Part shown: piece by piece, positions 1 to 8,200 of the stretch
How positions within the stretch are numbered: position 1 is the stretch's first letter
Layout: each line of letters opens with the position of its first letter
NCBI GenBank assembly: GCA_030744095.1
Contig: JASLRF010000129.1
Location: 1-8,918, forward strand
Reading direction: 5' to 3'
Length of the DNA stretch: 8,918 nt
DNA from: Pirellulaceae bacterium
GTDB lineage: Bacteria; Planctomycetota; Planctomycetia; Pirellulales; Pirellulaceae
The notes under the pieces: generated by a model
Database searches by the model: none
Seen by the model: only the letters and a program-made list of their open reading frames with translations
Told to the model about the DNA's origin: nothing
Made by a program: the position numbers and the translations under genes

Positions 1-24
1 CTTGAGTTCCTTCAAAGTCATCAT
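1..24 (-). CDS. 5' end of an unidentified gene (partial, runs off left edge)
   Basis: Only eight codons are visible, reading MMTLKELK from an ATG at 24 with a second ATG directly after it. A strong Shine-Dalgarno sequence, GGAGG, lies 6 bases upstream of the first ATG (complement of 31-35), which is why I believe this is a true gene start. It lies downstream of the MoxR-like gene on the same strand with a 123-base gap, so the two could be co-transcribed. MoxR genes are often followed by a DUF58 gene, but eight residues cannot show whether this is one. The ribosome binding site lies inside an inverted repeat described separately. The product is unknown. Confidence 0.6.
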
Positions 25-71
25 GGCGATCCTCCGTGATCTACGTGATTGAAACCACGCGGAGGATCGCC
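25..71 (-). promoter_or_regulatory. Inverted repeat forming a hairpin over the Shine-Dalgarno sequence
   Basis: GGCGATCCTCCG at 25-36 is perfectly complementary to CGGAGGATCGCC at 60-71, giving a 12-bp stem around a 23-base loop. On the minus-strand transcript, the 3' arm contains the whole GGAGG ribosome binding site of the left-edge gene and ends exactly one base before its ATG. A second small hairpin (CGTG at 56-59 with CACG at 44-47) could form in the loop. The structure would block ribosome access unless opened by heat, a ligand, a protein or a passing ribosome. It is not a typical terminator, because no T-tract follows on the minus strand. It could instead be a DNA operator. The pairing is seen directly; the regulatory role is inferred. 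Confidence 0.55.
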
Positions 72-147
72 TATTTCTCTCTGTTGATGGAAGGCCAATT
101 TCAGCAACTACTTAACGATGAAACTGGCGCTGTCCAATTAGTCATTG

Positions 148-1200
148 CTACTTCTCCAGCCATTGGTCATCGCTGGTAACGTCGAACTTCGGCGTGACCC
201 CGGGAACCGCAGGCACATCGTCACCTTCGATGCGCACCGGAATCTCGTAGACCATCCGATCGATGACCCGATCGGGCGTGATTCCGTTGGCGCGTGCATT
301 TCGATTGGTGATCAGACGATGTCGCAAGGTACCGTGAATCATCGCCTGCACGTCTTCAATACCGGCGAATTCACGGCCTTTCAAGGCGGCCCTCATTTTT
401 GCCGCGATCAGCAGGTGCTGGCTGGCTCGCGGCCCCGCCCCCGTCCCACTCCACTCGAATGCGAAATCGGGGGTTTGGCCTTCATGCACTCGCGTCGATC
501 GCACCAATCGCATCGCGTAATGGACAACATGGGCCGGCGCGACCACGCTCCGCGCGGTCTGCTGAAACTGGACCAATTGCATTGCATCGAGCACATGACC
601 GATTTCGTGCAGCTCGCAGGTCGACGGCGCGTCAGTCACGTGAAATTCGTCGTGATAGCTGGGGAAGCGAATGGCAATCTTCAACATGTAGCGATCGTCT
701 CGCGGCTCGTCGGCCACGTCGGCCGTTTCATCGTCCTGTCGATATTTGGTGGCGAGCACAAGAAACGGCGCGGGGACGACGAATCGCCGGCCATCAAGAT
801 TGACGACACCGTCCTGCATCGCCTGCTCGATGACCACGCGCGTCGCCGGCACTAATCTCAAAATGTCGTCGATTAGCAGCATGTGAGGCAACGTCGACGA
901 TTCGTCATCAGTGCCGCCATGTTCATGTGATGCGAAGACAGCCCGCGAAATCAGTTCCGCTGGGCTCAGGTTCGGCGTACAGTGCACTCGGCAAAAACTG
1001 AGCCCAAGCGTTTTGGCCAGTGATGCGGCCAACAGGTTCTTGGCCGACCCCGGGACCGCTTCCAGCAAGCAATGCTGTCCCGCCAAGATTGCCACCATCA
1101 GGTGGTCGATGACCTCCTGTTGCCCGACGACGATTCTGGCAACTTCTCGGCGGATCGCGCCGGCGGCGTTGTTGATCTCGGTCAGCGCTGGAAATGACAT
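148..1200 (-). CDS. MoxR-like AAA ATPase with degenerate catalytic motifs
   Basis: MoxR proteins are AAA+ ATPases that act as chaperones, often activating partner proteins that carry VWA domains. The ATG at 1200 gives 350 residues starting MSFPALTE; a TTG at 1209 would add three. GGAG lies 12 bases before the ATG but only 3 before the TTG, so I prefer the ATG. Family landmarks are clear: VVGQ near residue 25, the P-loop region at 48-55, the FLVLAT strand near 146-151, GPRAS of sensor 2 at 256-260, and LRHR at 292-295. The P-loop reads AVPGSAKN: lysine is kept, but the first glycine is alanine and the final Thr/Ser is asparagine. Walker B ends Asp-Asp (111-112) instead of Asp-Glu. The sensor 1 asparagine of the usual ATQNP is tyrosine (ATKYR, Y153). 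The reading frame is intact, so it is probably expressed. Nucleotide binding may be weak and hydrolysis impaired. Usual partners (DUF58, VWA proteins) are not visible in the window. Confidence 0.85.
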   Translation of the reverse strand: MSFPALTEINNAAGAIRREVARIVVGQQEVIDHLMVAILAGQHCLLEAVPGSAKNLLAASLAKTLGLSFCRVHCTPNLSPAELISRAVFASHEHGGTDDESSTLPHMLLIDDILRLVPATRVVIEQAMQDGVVNLDGRRFVVPAPFLVLATKYRQDDETADVADEPRDDRYMLKIAIRFPSYHDEFHVTDAPSTCELHEIGHVLDAMQLVQFQQTARSVVAPAHVVHYAMRLVRSTRVHEGQTPDFAFEWSGTGAGPRASQHLLIAAKMRAALKGREFAGIEDVQAMIHGTLRHRLITNRNARANGITPDRVIDRMVYEIPVRIEGDDVPAVPGVTPKFDVTSDDQWLEK

Positions 1201-1244
1201 TCTTGGCAACTTCTCCGACTTTCTTTTTTGTGTGGGGTCTTGCC

Positions 1245-1265
1245 AGCACCAGGGATCTTGGTGCT
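1245..1265 (-). promoter_or_regulatory. Small hairpin in the leader of the MoxR-like gene
   Basis: AGCACCA at 1245-1251 pairs with TGGTGCT at 1259-1265, a perfect 7-bp stem with a 7-base loop. It lies between the proposed TATAAT box at 1301-1306 and the ATG at 1200, so it would sit in the mRNA leader. On that transcript an A-rich stretch follows just before the start region (complement of 1220-1229). There is no T-tract, so it is not an intrinsic terminator. Its role is unknown and it could be chance. Confidence 0.3.
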
Positions 1266-1300
1266 TCTAATGGCCACTGAGGTCGTTTCGTCTGGCGTGC

Positions 1301-1306
1301 ATTATA
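1301..1306 (-). promoter_or_regulatory. Candidate -10 box for the MoxR-like gene
   Basis: The minus strand reads TATAAT here, a perfect -10 hexamer, about 100 bases upstream of the ATG at 1200. Transcription would start near 1294 and give a leader of roughly 94 bases. I see no good -35 hexamer at 16-18 bases spacing, so the promoter is weaker or activator-dependent, if real. It sits back to back with the stronger plus-strand promoter at 1333-1361. Confidence 0.4.
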
Positions 1307-1332
1307 TACCGCCGCCTGCCACACGATCTGCC

Positions 1333-1361
1333 TTGACCCTCCCGTGGGGCATTCCTATACT
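1333..1361 (+). promoter_or_regulatory. Sigma70-type promoter for the parvulin-like gene
   Basis: TTGACC at 1333-1338 and TATACT at 1356-1361 each match the consensus at five of six positions, and they are separated by exactly 17 bases. Transcription would begin near 1368, about 73 bases before the ATG at 1441. This also argues against any start codon upstream of 1368 for the downstream gene. Confidence 0.6.
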
Positions 1362-1440
1362 CCCGCCCGCCCGATGGACTTCGTTCGTGGGAGCCGCGCT
1401 GGCAAATCAAGGAATAGGTTCGCTCTTGGGAGAAATCGGC

Positions 1441-3486
1441 ATGAGCCGCAAGGATGCAAGTGAAAGCCGCCGTGTTGTCTTAAATTCACCACTGTCAATC
1501 GTGGCGGGGGTGATTCTCGTACTAGCTGTCGTTTTTGGAGTGCGCCATTTTATGGGGCCTGAATCGGCAACCGCACAAGCGCCACAAGCCCAAGGCACAC
1601 GACCGGCCGCTCCGTCAGCACGAAATTCCGCCTCGACCGGTCGGCAAACGCCGTCGCCGGTGACTCGGGGCCAGGCGGCCATTCCGAGTGCGAATCGAAA
1701 TGCGGCGTCCGGTTTCGTGGGCGACACCAAGCGACTCAATCAGAACATCGTGGCCGTGGTCAACGGCCAGACGATTACGCGCCAGGCCTTGGGCAGCGAG
1801 TGTATGCGGCGTTACGGCAAGGACGTGCTCGAAAGCGTTGTGAACAAGCACCTGATCATGCAGGAATGTCAGCAGCGCGGGATCACCATCACCAACCAGG
1901 ATGTCGAAGACGAGGTTGACGACATGGCCACCAAATTCGGTCTCTCGAAAGATCGGTGGCTAAACATGTTGGAATCCGAACGCGAAATCAAGCCGGACCA
2001 GTACCGCCGCGAGATCATTTGGCCAACGCTGGCATTACGCAGATTGGCGTCGCAGAAGATTGTCGTCAGCACGGATGAGCTTCGTAAAGCGTTTGAGTCA
2101 CAATATGGTCGCAGTGTCAAAGTACGTGTGATCTCGGTGGCGACGCAAGAGAGGGCCACCGAACTTCTGCAAATGGCGAAAGCCGCGCCCGACGATTTTG
2201 GTGACATCGCCAAGAAACATTCCGAAGATACCGGCAGCGCCGCGGCCCGTGGCATGATTCCTCCTATTCGGCGGCACGTTGGCAACGAAGAGATTGAGCG
2301 AGTTGCATTCTCGTTGAAGCAGGGAGAGATCTCTCCAATCATTCATGCGGCCAATCAGTACTTGATCCTGAAATGTGTTGAGCAAGTTCGTGAAACATAC
2401 TTTGCCGGTGGTGATTTGGATCGAATCAAACGCCAATTGCACGATCAGATTCGTGACAAGAAGCTACGTAATGCAGCGTCCAGCTTGTTCAAAGAACTAC
2501 AAGAACGGGCCAAAGTGATCAATGTCTTCAACAACCCAACCCTGCGTCAGCAGATGCCCGGCGTGGCCGCCACGGTGAACAACCGTCAGATCAAGTTGGA
2601 CCAGCTGTCCGAAGAATGCTACTTGCGCCACGGAAAGGAAGTTTTAGAAGGCGAGATCAATCGACTCGTGCTGCAGCAAGAACTCAAACGTCAGAGTCGC
2701 ACAGTTACCGAACGAGCGATCGATGAAGAGATCGCTCGAGCGGCCGACGCCTATGGATATCTGCGCCCAAATGACACACCCGATGTCGAAGCATGGCTGA
2801 AGTCCGTTACCGATGCGGACGGCGTGACGGTCGATTTGTATGTTCGCGACGCCGTTTGGCCCAGTGTGGCACTCAAATCGCTGGTGGCCGACCGCGTTCA
2901 GATTTCGAAAGAGGATCTTGATAAAGGATTTGCCTCAAACTACGGCGAACGCGTCAAGGTGCTGGTCATCGGGTTGGGAAATCAGCGACAGGCGATCAAG
3001 GTCTGGGAAGCGGCTCGCAAGGAAGACACCGACAAAGCATTTGGAAAACTGGCGCACGAATACTCAATCGAGCCAGTCTCGCGCGCTAATTCCGGTGAAG
3101 TGCCGCCTGTCCGCCAGCATAGCGGCCAGCCCTCAATCGAGAAGGAAGCTTTTCGCTTAAAAACGGGTGAACTGTCTCAGGTTATCTCAGCCGGTGACAA
3201 ATACATCCTCATGCGTTGTCTGGGACGAACCAAGCCTGTCGACGTCGATCGTCAGGCGACTGAAGCGGAACTGCGGAAAGACATCCAAGAAAAGAAGCTT
3301 CGTTTGGAGATGGCCAAGGAGTTTGATCGTCTCAAAGATGTTGCGCAGATCGACAATTTCCTGGCGGGGACGGCCCAATCTGGAAGACGACAAGTTCGAA
3401 CGTCCGGTCCGCCGACGACAGCTCGCCCGATCGAGCGTACTTCATTTCAACAGAGTGCACCGGCAGCCAAGACGCCGCGACGATAA
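1441..3486 (+). CDS. Membrane-anchored tandem SurA/parvulin-like protein
   Basis: This 681-residue protein is likely an envelope foldase or chaperone. The ATG at 1441 is chosen because GGGAG lies 8 bases upstream and a promoter lies just before it, although the frame stays open back to 1228. Residues 16-37 form one hydrophobic segment, probably an uncleaved anchor with most of the protein outside the cytoplasm. Residues 41-98 are an Ala/Pro/Gln/Arg-rich linker. Two homologous units follow, about 103-365 and 375-640. Each begins with a SurA-type N-terminal helical region (VAVVNGQTITRQAL; VAATVNNRQIKLDQL) and contains a parvulin-like domain at about 226-313 and 505-595 (DFGDIAKKHSED...SLKQGEIS; FGKLAHEYSIE...RLKTGELS). 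The tail is basic and disordered. The parvulin SHIL and GYHII histidines are absent in both units (VISV and QYLILK in the first, VIGL and KYILMR in the second), so isomerase activity is doubtful. The gene appears monocistronic. The family call is firm; catalysis is not. Confidence 0.85.
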   Translation: MSRKDASESRRVVLNSPLSIVAGVILVLAVVFGVRHFMGPESATAQAPQAQGTRPAAPSARNSASTGRQTPSPVTRGQAAIPSANRNAASGFVGDTKRLNQNIVAVVNGQTITRQALGSECMRRYGKDVLESVVNKHLIMQECQQRGITITNQDVEDEVDDMATKFGLSKDRWLNMLESEREIKPDQYRREIIWPTLALRRLASQKIVVSTDELRKAFESQYGRSVKVRVISVATQERATELLQMAKAAPDDFGDIAKKHSEDTGSAAARGMIPPIRRHVGNEEIERVAFSLKQGEISPIIHAANQYLILKCVEQVRETYFAGGDLDRIKRQLHDQIRDKKLRNAASSLFKELQERAKVINVFNNPTLRQQMPGVAATVNNRQIKLDQLSEECYLRHGKEVLEGEINRLVLQQELKRQSRTVTERAIDEEIARAADAYGYLRPNDTPDVEAWLKSVTDADGVTVDLYVRDAVWPSVALKSLVADRVQISKEDLDKGFASNYGERVKVLVIGLGNQRQAIKVWEAARKEDTDKAFGKLAHEYSIEPVSRANSGEVPPVRQHSGQPSIEKEAFRLKTGELSQVISAGDKYILMRCLGRTKPVDVDRQATEAELRKDIQEKKLRLEMAKEFDRLKDVAQIDNFLAGTAQSGRRQVRTSGPPTTARPIERTSFQQSAPAAKTPRR

Positions 3487-3858
3487 TTCCTACGATCGAG
3501 CGATTGCATTCCCGTGGCTGCAGGGCGCCTCGAGTGGAGCCCTTCCTCCACGGCGAGCGGTGGAATCTAGCTTACCAGTCGTAGACTCTTGCCAGTCGCA
3601 GGAGGATTGCAGGACAAGAGTGCCCAGAGACACGATTGGCTGCAATAGCAAATCCTGTTCCCGCCGCTGTTGAGCTGGCTAAAACGAGTTGGCCACGGGA
3701 GAAGTTGTTGCATTTTTCGCGGTTTGCCGACATGATTTGTTACTCGCTAGAGTCCCCTAAGCGGACTGGCGACCATTTTGGTGTTCTGGAGAGGATGCCG
3801 AAAAGTCACGACCGGCGTCGTTGCACTCCGACTGGTCTGAATCGAAGGAGAAACAACT
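3487..3858. other. 372-bp intergenic region without a convincing gene
   Basis: The space between the parvulin-like and DUF1501 genes contains no open frame with a ribosome binding site and recognisable product. A 6-bp hairpin (GTGGAG 3534-3539 with CTCCAC 3546-3551) lies 48 bases after the stop codon but lacks a T-tract, so it is at best a weak terminator. A longer-range 7-bp inverted repeat (ACTCTTG 3585-3591, CAAGAGT 3615-3621) and a short direct repeat of CCAGTCG (3575-3581 and 3592-3598) are present. No tRNA-like or rRNA-like sequence is seen. The space is long enough for a small RNA or a regulated promoter, but nothing demonstrates either. Confidence 0.5.
3708..3736 (+). promoter_or_regulatory. 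Weak promoter candidate upstream of the DUF1501 gene
   Basis: TTGCAT (3708-3713) and CATGAT (3731-3736) are 17 bases apart and match the -35 and -10 consensus at only three and four positions. They are the best pair I found upstream of the GTG at 3859 and would give a leader of about 115 bases. This is a low-confidence guess. Confidence 0.2.
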
Positions 3859-5265
3859 GTGTGGACGTTGCGTGGAAAAGCCGTCCGTGATTGTCGTGGG
3901 GTTTCTCGACGTGACTTCTTGTGTGCCGGCGCGCTGGGGATCGGTGGCTTGACCCTCGCCGACCTGTTGCGTCTGGAGGCGGACGCGGGGATTACGACTT
4001 CCAAAAGGGCCGTGATCAACATCCACCTCGATGGCGGCCCGCCGCCGATGGATATGATCGATATGAAGCCACAGGCACCTGCGGAGGTCCGTGGTGAATT
4101 GTCACCCATATCAACGACGGTACCCGGTATTCACATTTGCGAATTGATGCCTCGAATTGCCACGATGGTCGATCAATTCGCCTTGATTCGATCACTGGTT
4201 GGTTCGGCTGGTCGGCACGACGCGTTTCAGTGCCAATCGGGATTCTCGTTCAAAGACCTGGAGTCAATTGGCGGTCGCCCAACAATGGGGTCGGTCATCG
4301 CCAAATTACGTGGCACGGCAAAAGACAGCGCGCCGCCCTACGTCGATCTGATGCAGGGTCGTCCGTTAGTGCGGAACAGCGCGCGACCAGGGTTTTTGGG
4401 GCCGGCGTACGGACCGTTTCGCCCCGACATTTCTGCCATGTTCGCGAGGCCGTTGGAAGACGGCATGAAAAAGGAACTCGCCGCCAAAGGAGCCAACCAC
4501 GCGACGAGTTTGAAACTGAATGACATGTTGAGCAATGTTCGCTTGGATGATCGTGCGGGCTTGCTGATTGCCTTGGACCGCGTGCGCCGCGAGGTCGATG
4601 CCACAGGAATGATGGATGCCATGGATCGCTTTACGCAGCAAGCTGCGGGGATTCTGTTGTCCGGCCGGTTTGCTGACGCCATGGACCTTTCCAAGGAAGA
4701 TCCGCGCACACTGGCGCGCTACACTTCACCCACGCCGAAGGTCAGCAAGTTTGCCACAGCAGACGACGAATTCTCGATGCGCAAACTACTGTTGGCGAGG
4801 CGTTTGGTTGAAGAAGGGGTCCGTTGTGTGAGTGTCTCCTTTAGTGACTTCGACACGCATTCGAGCAACTTCGATCGGATGCGTCACATGTTGCCGATCT
4901 TGGATCGCGGTTTGCACGCCTTGGTTAGTGACCTGGCTGAGCGAGGAAGATTGCAAGACGTGTCGATCGTCGCCTGGGGCGAATTTGGTCGATCACCGAA
5001 GATCAATGCGAAGGCCGGTCGCGACCATTGGCCGAGAGTTGCGATGGCAATGTTGGCCGGAGGCGGAATGCGAGGTGGCCAAGTGATCGGGGCAACGGAT
5101 CGAACCGCCAGCGCGGCCGTCGCGCGCCCCGTTACGTATCAAGATGTTTTTGCCACGCTGTACCGCAATCTTGGCATCGCCGCGGACAAGACCACCATCG
5201 TTGACCCAACGGGGCGCCCACGATATTTGGTGAGTTCTGGAGAGCCGTTGGCTGAACTCGGATGA
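3859..5265 (+). CDS. DUF1501 family protein with Tat signal
   Basis: DUF1501 proteins are abundant in Planctomycetota, belong to the sulfatase/alkaline phosphatase-like fold group, and have no firmly known substrate. This 468-residue copy is full length for the family. Translation starts at GTG, supported by AAGGAG 8 bases upstream. A twin-arginine motif (SRRDFL, 16-21) followed by a hydrophobic stretch (22-38) indicates export by the Tat system. Family motifs appear in order: LDGGPPPMDMID (57-68), PQAPAEVRGE (71-80), VPGIHICELMPR (88-99), FALIRS (107-112), DFDTHSSNF (330-338), WGEFGRSPKIN (373-383) and GRDHWP (387-392). Asp332, His334, Asp389 and His390 are plausible metal or active-site residues by analogy with the superfamily. 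In its metal-loop region this copy has GGPPPMD where many relatives have GGPSHxD or GGPSQxD. DUF1501 genes are commonly paired with a DUF1549/DUF1553 gene, but none lies next to this one. Its stop codon is 2 bases from that of the convergent protease gene. Confidence 0.9.
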   Translation: MWTLRGKAVRDCRGVSRRDFLCAGALGIGGLTLADLLRLEADAGITTSKRAVINIHLDGGPPPMDMIDMKPQAPAEVRGELSPISTTVPGIHICELMPRIATMVDQFALIRSLVGSAGRHDAFQCQSGFSFKDLESIGGRPTMGSVIAKLRGTAKDSAPPYVDLMQGRPLVRNSARPGFLGPAYGPFRPDISAMFARPLEDGMKKELAAKGANHATSLKLNDMLSNVRLDDRAGLLIALDRVRREVDATGMMDAMDRFTQQAAGILLSGRFADAMDLSKEDPRTLARYTSPTPKVSKFATADDEFSMRKLLLARRLVEEGVRCVSVSFSDFDTHSSNFDRMRHMLPILDRGLHALVSDLAERGRLQDVSIVAWGEFGRSPKINAKAGRDHWPRVAMAMLAGGGMRGGQVIGATDRTASAAVARPVTYQDVFATLYRNLGIAADKTTIVDPTGRPRYLVSSGEPLAELG

Positions 5266-5267
5266 CG

Positions 5268-8200
5268 CTACGGAAATCGCGGCATCAGGGTCAATTTGGC
5301 TTGTCCGCTGCTGCCGCTACGACGGTAGGCGATTGTGATGGCCTGACCGGGATTCGTTGTCGCCAAACGGGTGTATATCTGGTCCAACCGGACGACTTTC
5401 AGCCCTTCGACCTGCGTGATGACATCATTCAGTTGGAAGCCAGCTCGGGCGGCGGGCGAATCGTCGAAGACCGTGGTTACTTTGCAACCTTCCGGTGCAT
5501 TGGTGATTTCTACGCCGAGCATCGGGCCTGTGCCAGGTCGCCAGGCTCCCCAAACCTCACTCTCTTGCAGACGCGCCAACACGGCCGGCCATTCGTGGAA
5601 ATGCGAATAGTAGAAACCGCCAAACTGACTTTTCCGCGAGTGGACACCGATCAGCCGGCCATCGGCGCTGAGCAGCGGTCCGCCCGTTGTCACATCTTGG
5701 ACATCAAAATCGCTCCAGACTTCCCCACCGAGCACTCGCCGAATTCCCAGTAAATGAGCTTCTGGCGCCTCGTCTTCCTTTCCGCCTGCCGAATAGGCCA
5801 CACCAAGATAAATTGGTTTGCTAGGAAATTGATCGGTCGCGTGAACATCCACAAACGGAAACGGCGGTGGGTCACTGATTTTCACAAGTCCCAAGTCCAG
5901 ATCACGACAGACACCCTGAGTCTTGGCTTTCACACTGCGGTTGTCGGCTAGACGCACGGTCACGTCCTGTTGTGGCGTCACAACACAATGACCAGCCGTT
6001 ACGATCTCCCCAGCGGCGCTAATGATGGTTCCCGTCGCTTTGCGACCGTCTGGGAATTCCAACATCACAACGGCTGGCAGCGCCTTTTCACGAACGGGTT
6101 TGGCCAATTCTCTTCTCGCCTGCCGATTGGTCTCGTCCGAAGGAGGCGCGGGGGTAGCGAGTTGAAAGTCGTTTTGTGTTCGCGCGAGGTAGATGTGATC
6201 GAACAACGCCGGCTGTCCGTCTTCGGCCGAAAGGGTGAGTTCCCGCAGATCGAATTCACCGAAGTCGCCGAACAGATCACGGGGAATGGAGACCCATTTG
6301 GCCGGTAGCGTCTGTTTCCAGACGTGTTTGAGTTCTGGTTGCAGTGGCGCATCAGGACCTGCTTCATAGCGATGCAGCGACTCAGGGTCAGTTGAACGCA
6401 TCTCGACGGCGAGCTTTCCACCGTCTTTGCGGAAAGCGAAAAAAATGAACCGGTACTGACCCGGTTGTGGGCGTTCGCGAATCGGAGCGGCGTCGGGCAG
6501 ACGCAGTGTCAGCGGGTCCTCTACCGAAACACGCAGAGAGTGGCTTCCCGAATGCGGTTGTTCTGCATCCAAATAGTCCGAAGGATTGGTGCCGGCAGCG
6601 GGTGCCGGCGGATCCGCAGCCATGCCTGTGACGAGCGTCACTTCGTCTTCGAACAGTTGATACAGGGCCGGATGCTGCGGGCTAATGTGGATTGAATGCC
6701 ACTGAATCGGGACCTGAAGTGAACCCGGCAACTGCCACAGTTCAATCTCAACGGGGCCCTCGGTCGACGGAAGGTCGGCCAACGACACCACGATCGGCTG
6801 CATTACCAAATGGCTCTTGTCCCACAGTGGGAATTCTTCCTCGGCCACGAGCTCGCCCTGAATGCGGATTTGTAGCTGTGGCGCATTCTCGCCGTTCTCA
6901 CTGCGTGTGGCGTTGATAACAAGCCAACGGTCGTTCGCCGTCAGCTTGCGACGCTGCGACAGGACCAGTGGTTGCTCGACGGCCGCCACGGTCTGCTCAA
7001 ACCGGCCATGCTTATCTGCCCACTCCATAAACCGTGGGGTGTGACGGCATGTCGCTGCCGTTGCACCGACCGCTCGCCAGTCACGCCACGCCGGGACTGG
7101 CGTGATCAATCGCTTCTCGATCGCTTCGGACAACCGTTGCGGATCAAGTTGCAACAAAGGATCGACCCAGTTGGCAATATCGCGAATATCCAGCGGGTCC
7201 GTACCCGCCGGCCGTCCGGCGTGCGCCAGATCGACCTGTAGAGTCAGTTCATGGAGGGTGTTGTCGTCGGCAACATTGATCGGCAGCCAAGCGATCTCCG
7301 TGGTCTGACTCGCGCCTGTCAAGAACGCGGTCTGGTGGTTCGGTTGATTCGTCGGCGAGTGACTGATGCGTGCACGAACACATCCGCCCTTGCCGGCCAA
7401 CTGATCCAACCCGATGCCTGCCCGAAATGCCGAGACGAGCGGCGAGAGCGCGAAACGCAGTTCGCTCGTGGCGTGCACTCCAAAGCCCCAGCCGTAGTCT
7501 CCATCGCGACAGCGAAGCGGGCCGCCGCGTGCATTGGTGTTGACCTGTGCCGGCCAGGGCGATCCTCCCAACGCGGAAAGGTGACTCGAACTGCTGGGAA
7601 ACAACCGAGACAGTGGAACTTCGTTCGGTGCGAACAACCGGCGAACGCGGATGTCGCCATGTGCGATCCAGATCATATCCAGACTCCAAGCCGGTTGAAT
7701 GCCGTGGAGCCATCGATCGACCAGTTTTGTATCGGCGATTGTGCGCGGACGCATCCGCGTCAGCGACGTCGTCGCGACCAGGCCTTGTGTGGCTTCGATC
7801 TGCATCAAGCGGCCAGCGGCGGTTGGAACGGGCGGAGCTTCCGGGGAGGGCAGAGCCGGTGTGGGGACCTGGGCAAGCAATGTGAGTTCGTCCAGATACA
7901 ATTCCCAGCCGTTACGTTCCGGCAAGTGAATCTCCGCAATCTCCGCGTAGCGTACGGTCCGTGTGTCCTCGTCCAGCAGTAGCGTCACATAGCCATGAGA
8001 GAACCGCGCGACGCGGAAAGTCAGTCGCCCACCGTCACGGAGAAATATGGACTGGGGCTGGTATTCGTATTCCCGCCGGCGGTGCCACACGATGCGACGG
8101 ACCCATTTGGCCGCGACACGGTAAGGGGCGTCGACGTCGGGCTCGCCTGATTGCTCTGGATTCGGTGGCTGAACGATGAAGTGCGGTGGAAGTTGTTCAT

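Noticed and set aside
145..855. Plus-strand 236-residue open frame
   Set aside because: It lies antisense within the MoxR-like gene, has no recognisable domain, and is explained by codon bias in a GC-rich genome. Similar antisense frames over the protease gene were rejected for the same reason.
1198..1209. TTG at 1209 as the start of the MoxR-like gene
   Set aside because: The GGAG element is only 3 bases from it; the ATG at 1200 is more plausible, though its 12-base spacing is long.
1228..1440. 71-residue N-terminal extension of the parvulin-like protein
   Set aside because: It runs through the promoter at 1333-1361 and precedes a strong ribosome binding site and a classic membrane anchor that begins after the ATG at 1441.
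3534..3551. Hairpin after the parvulin-like gene as an intrinsic terminator
   Set aside because: The stem is only 6 bp and no T-tract follows.
3636..3890. 84-residue open frame in the gap before the DUF1501 gene
   Set aside because: It has a TTG start without a suitable Shine-Dalgarno, no recognisable product, and overlaps the well-supported DUF1501 start.
7558..7568. A second copy of GGCGATCCTCC, matching the hairpin arm at 25-35
   Set aside because: It lies within the protease coding sequence, encoding Gly-Gly-Ser-Pro, has no matching inverted partner, and is probably coincidence.
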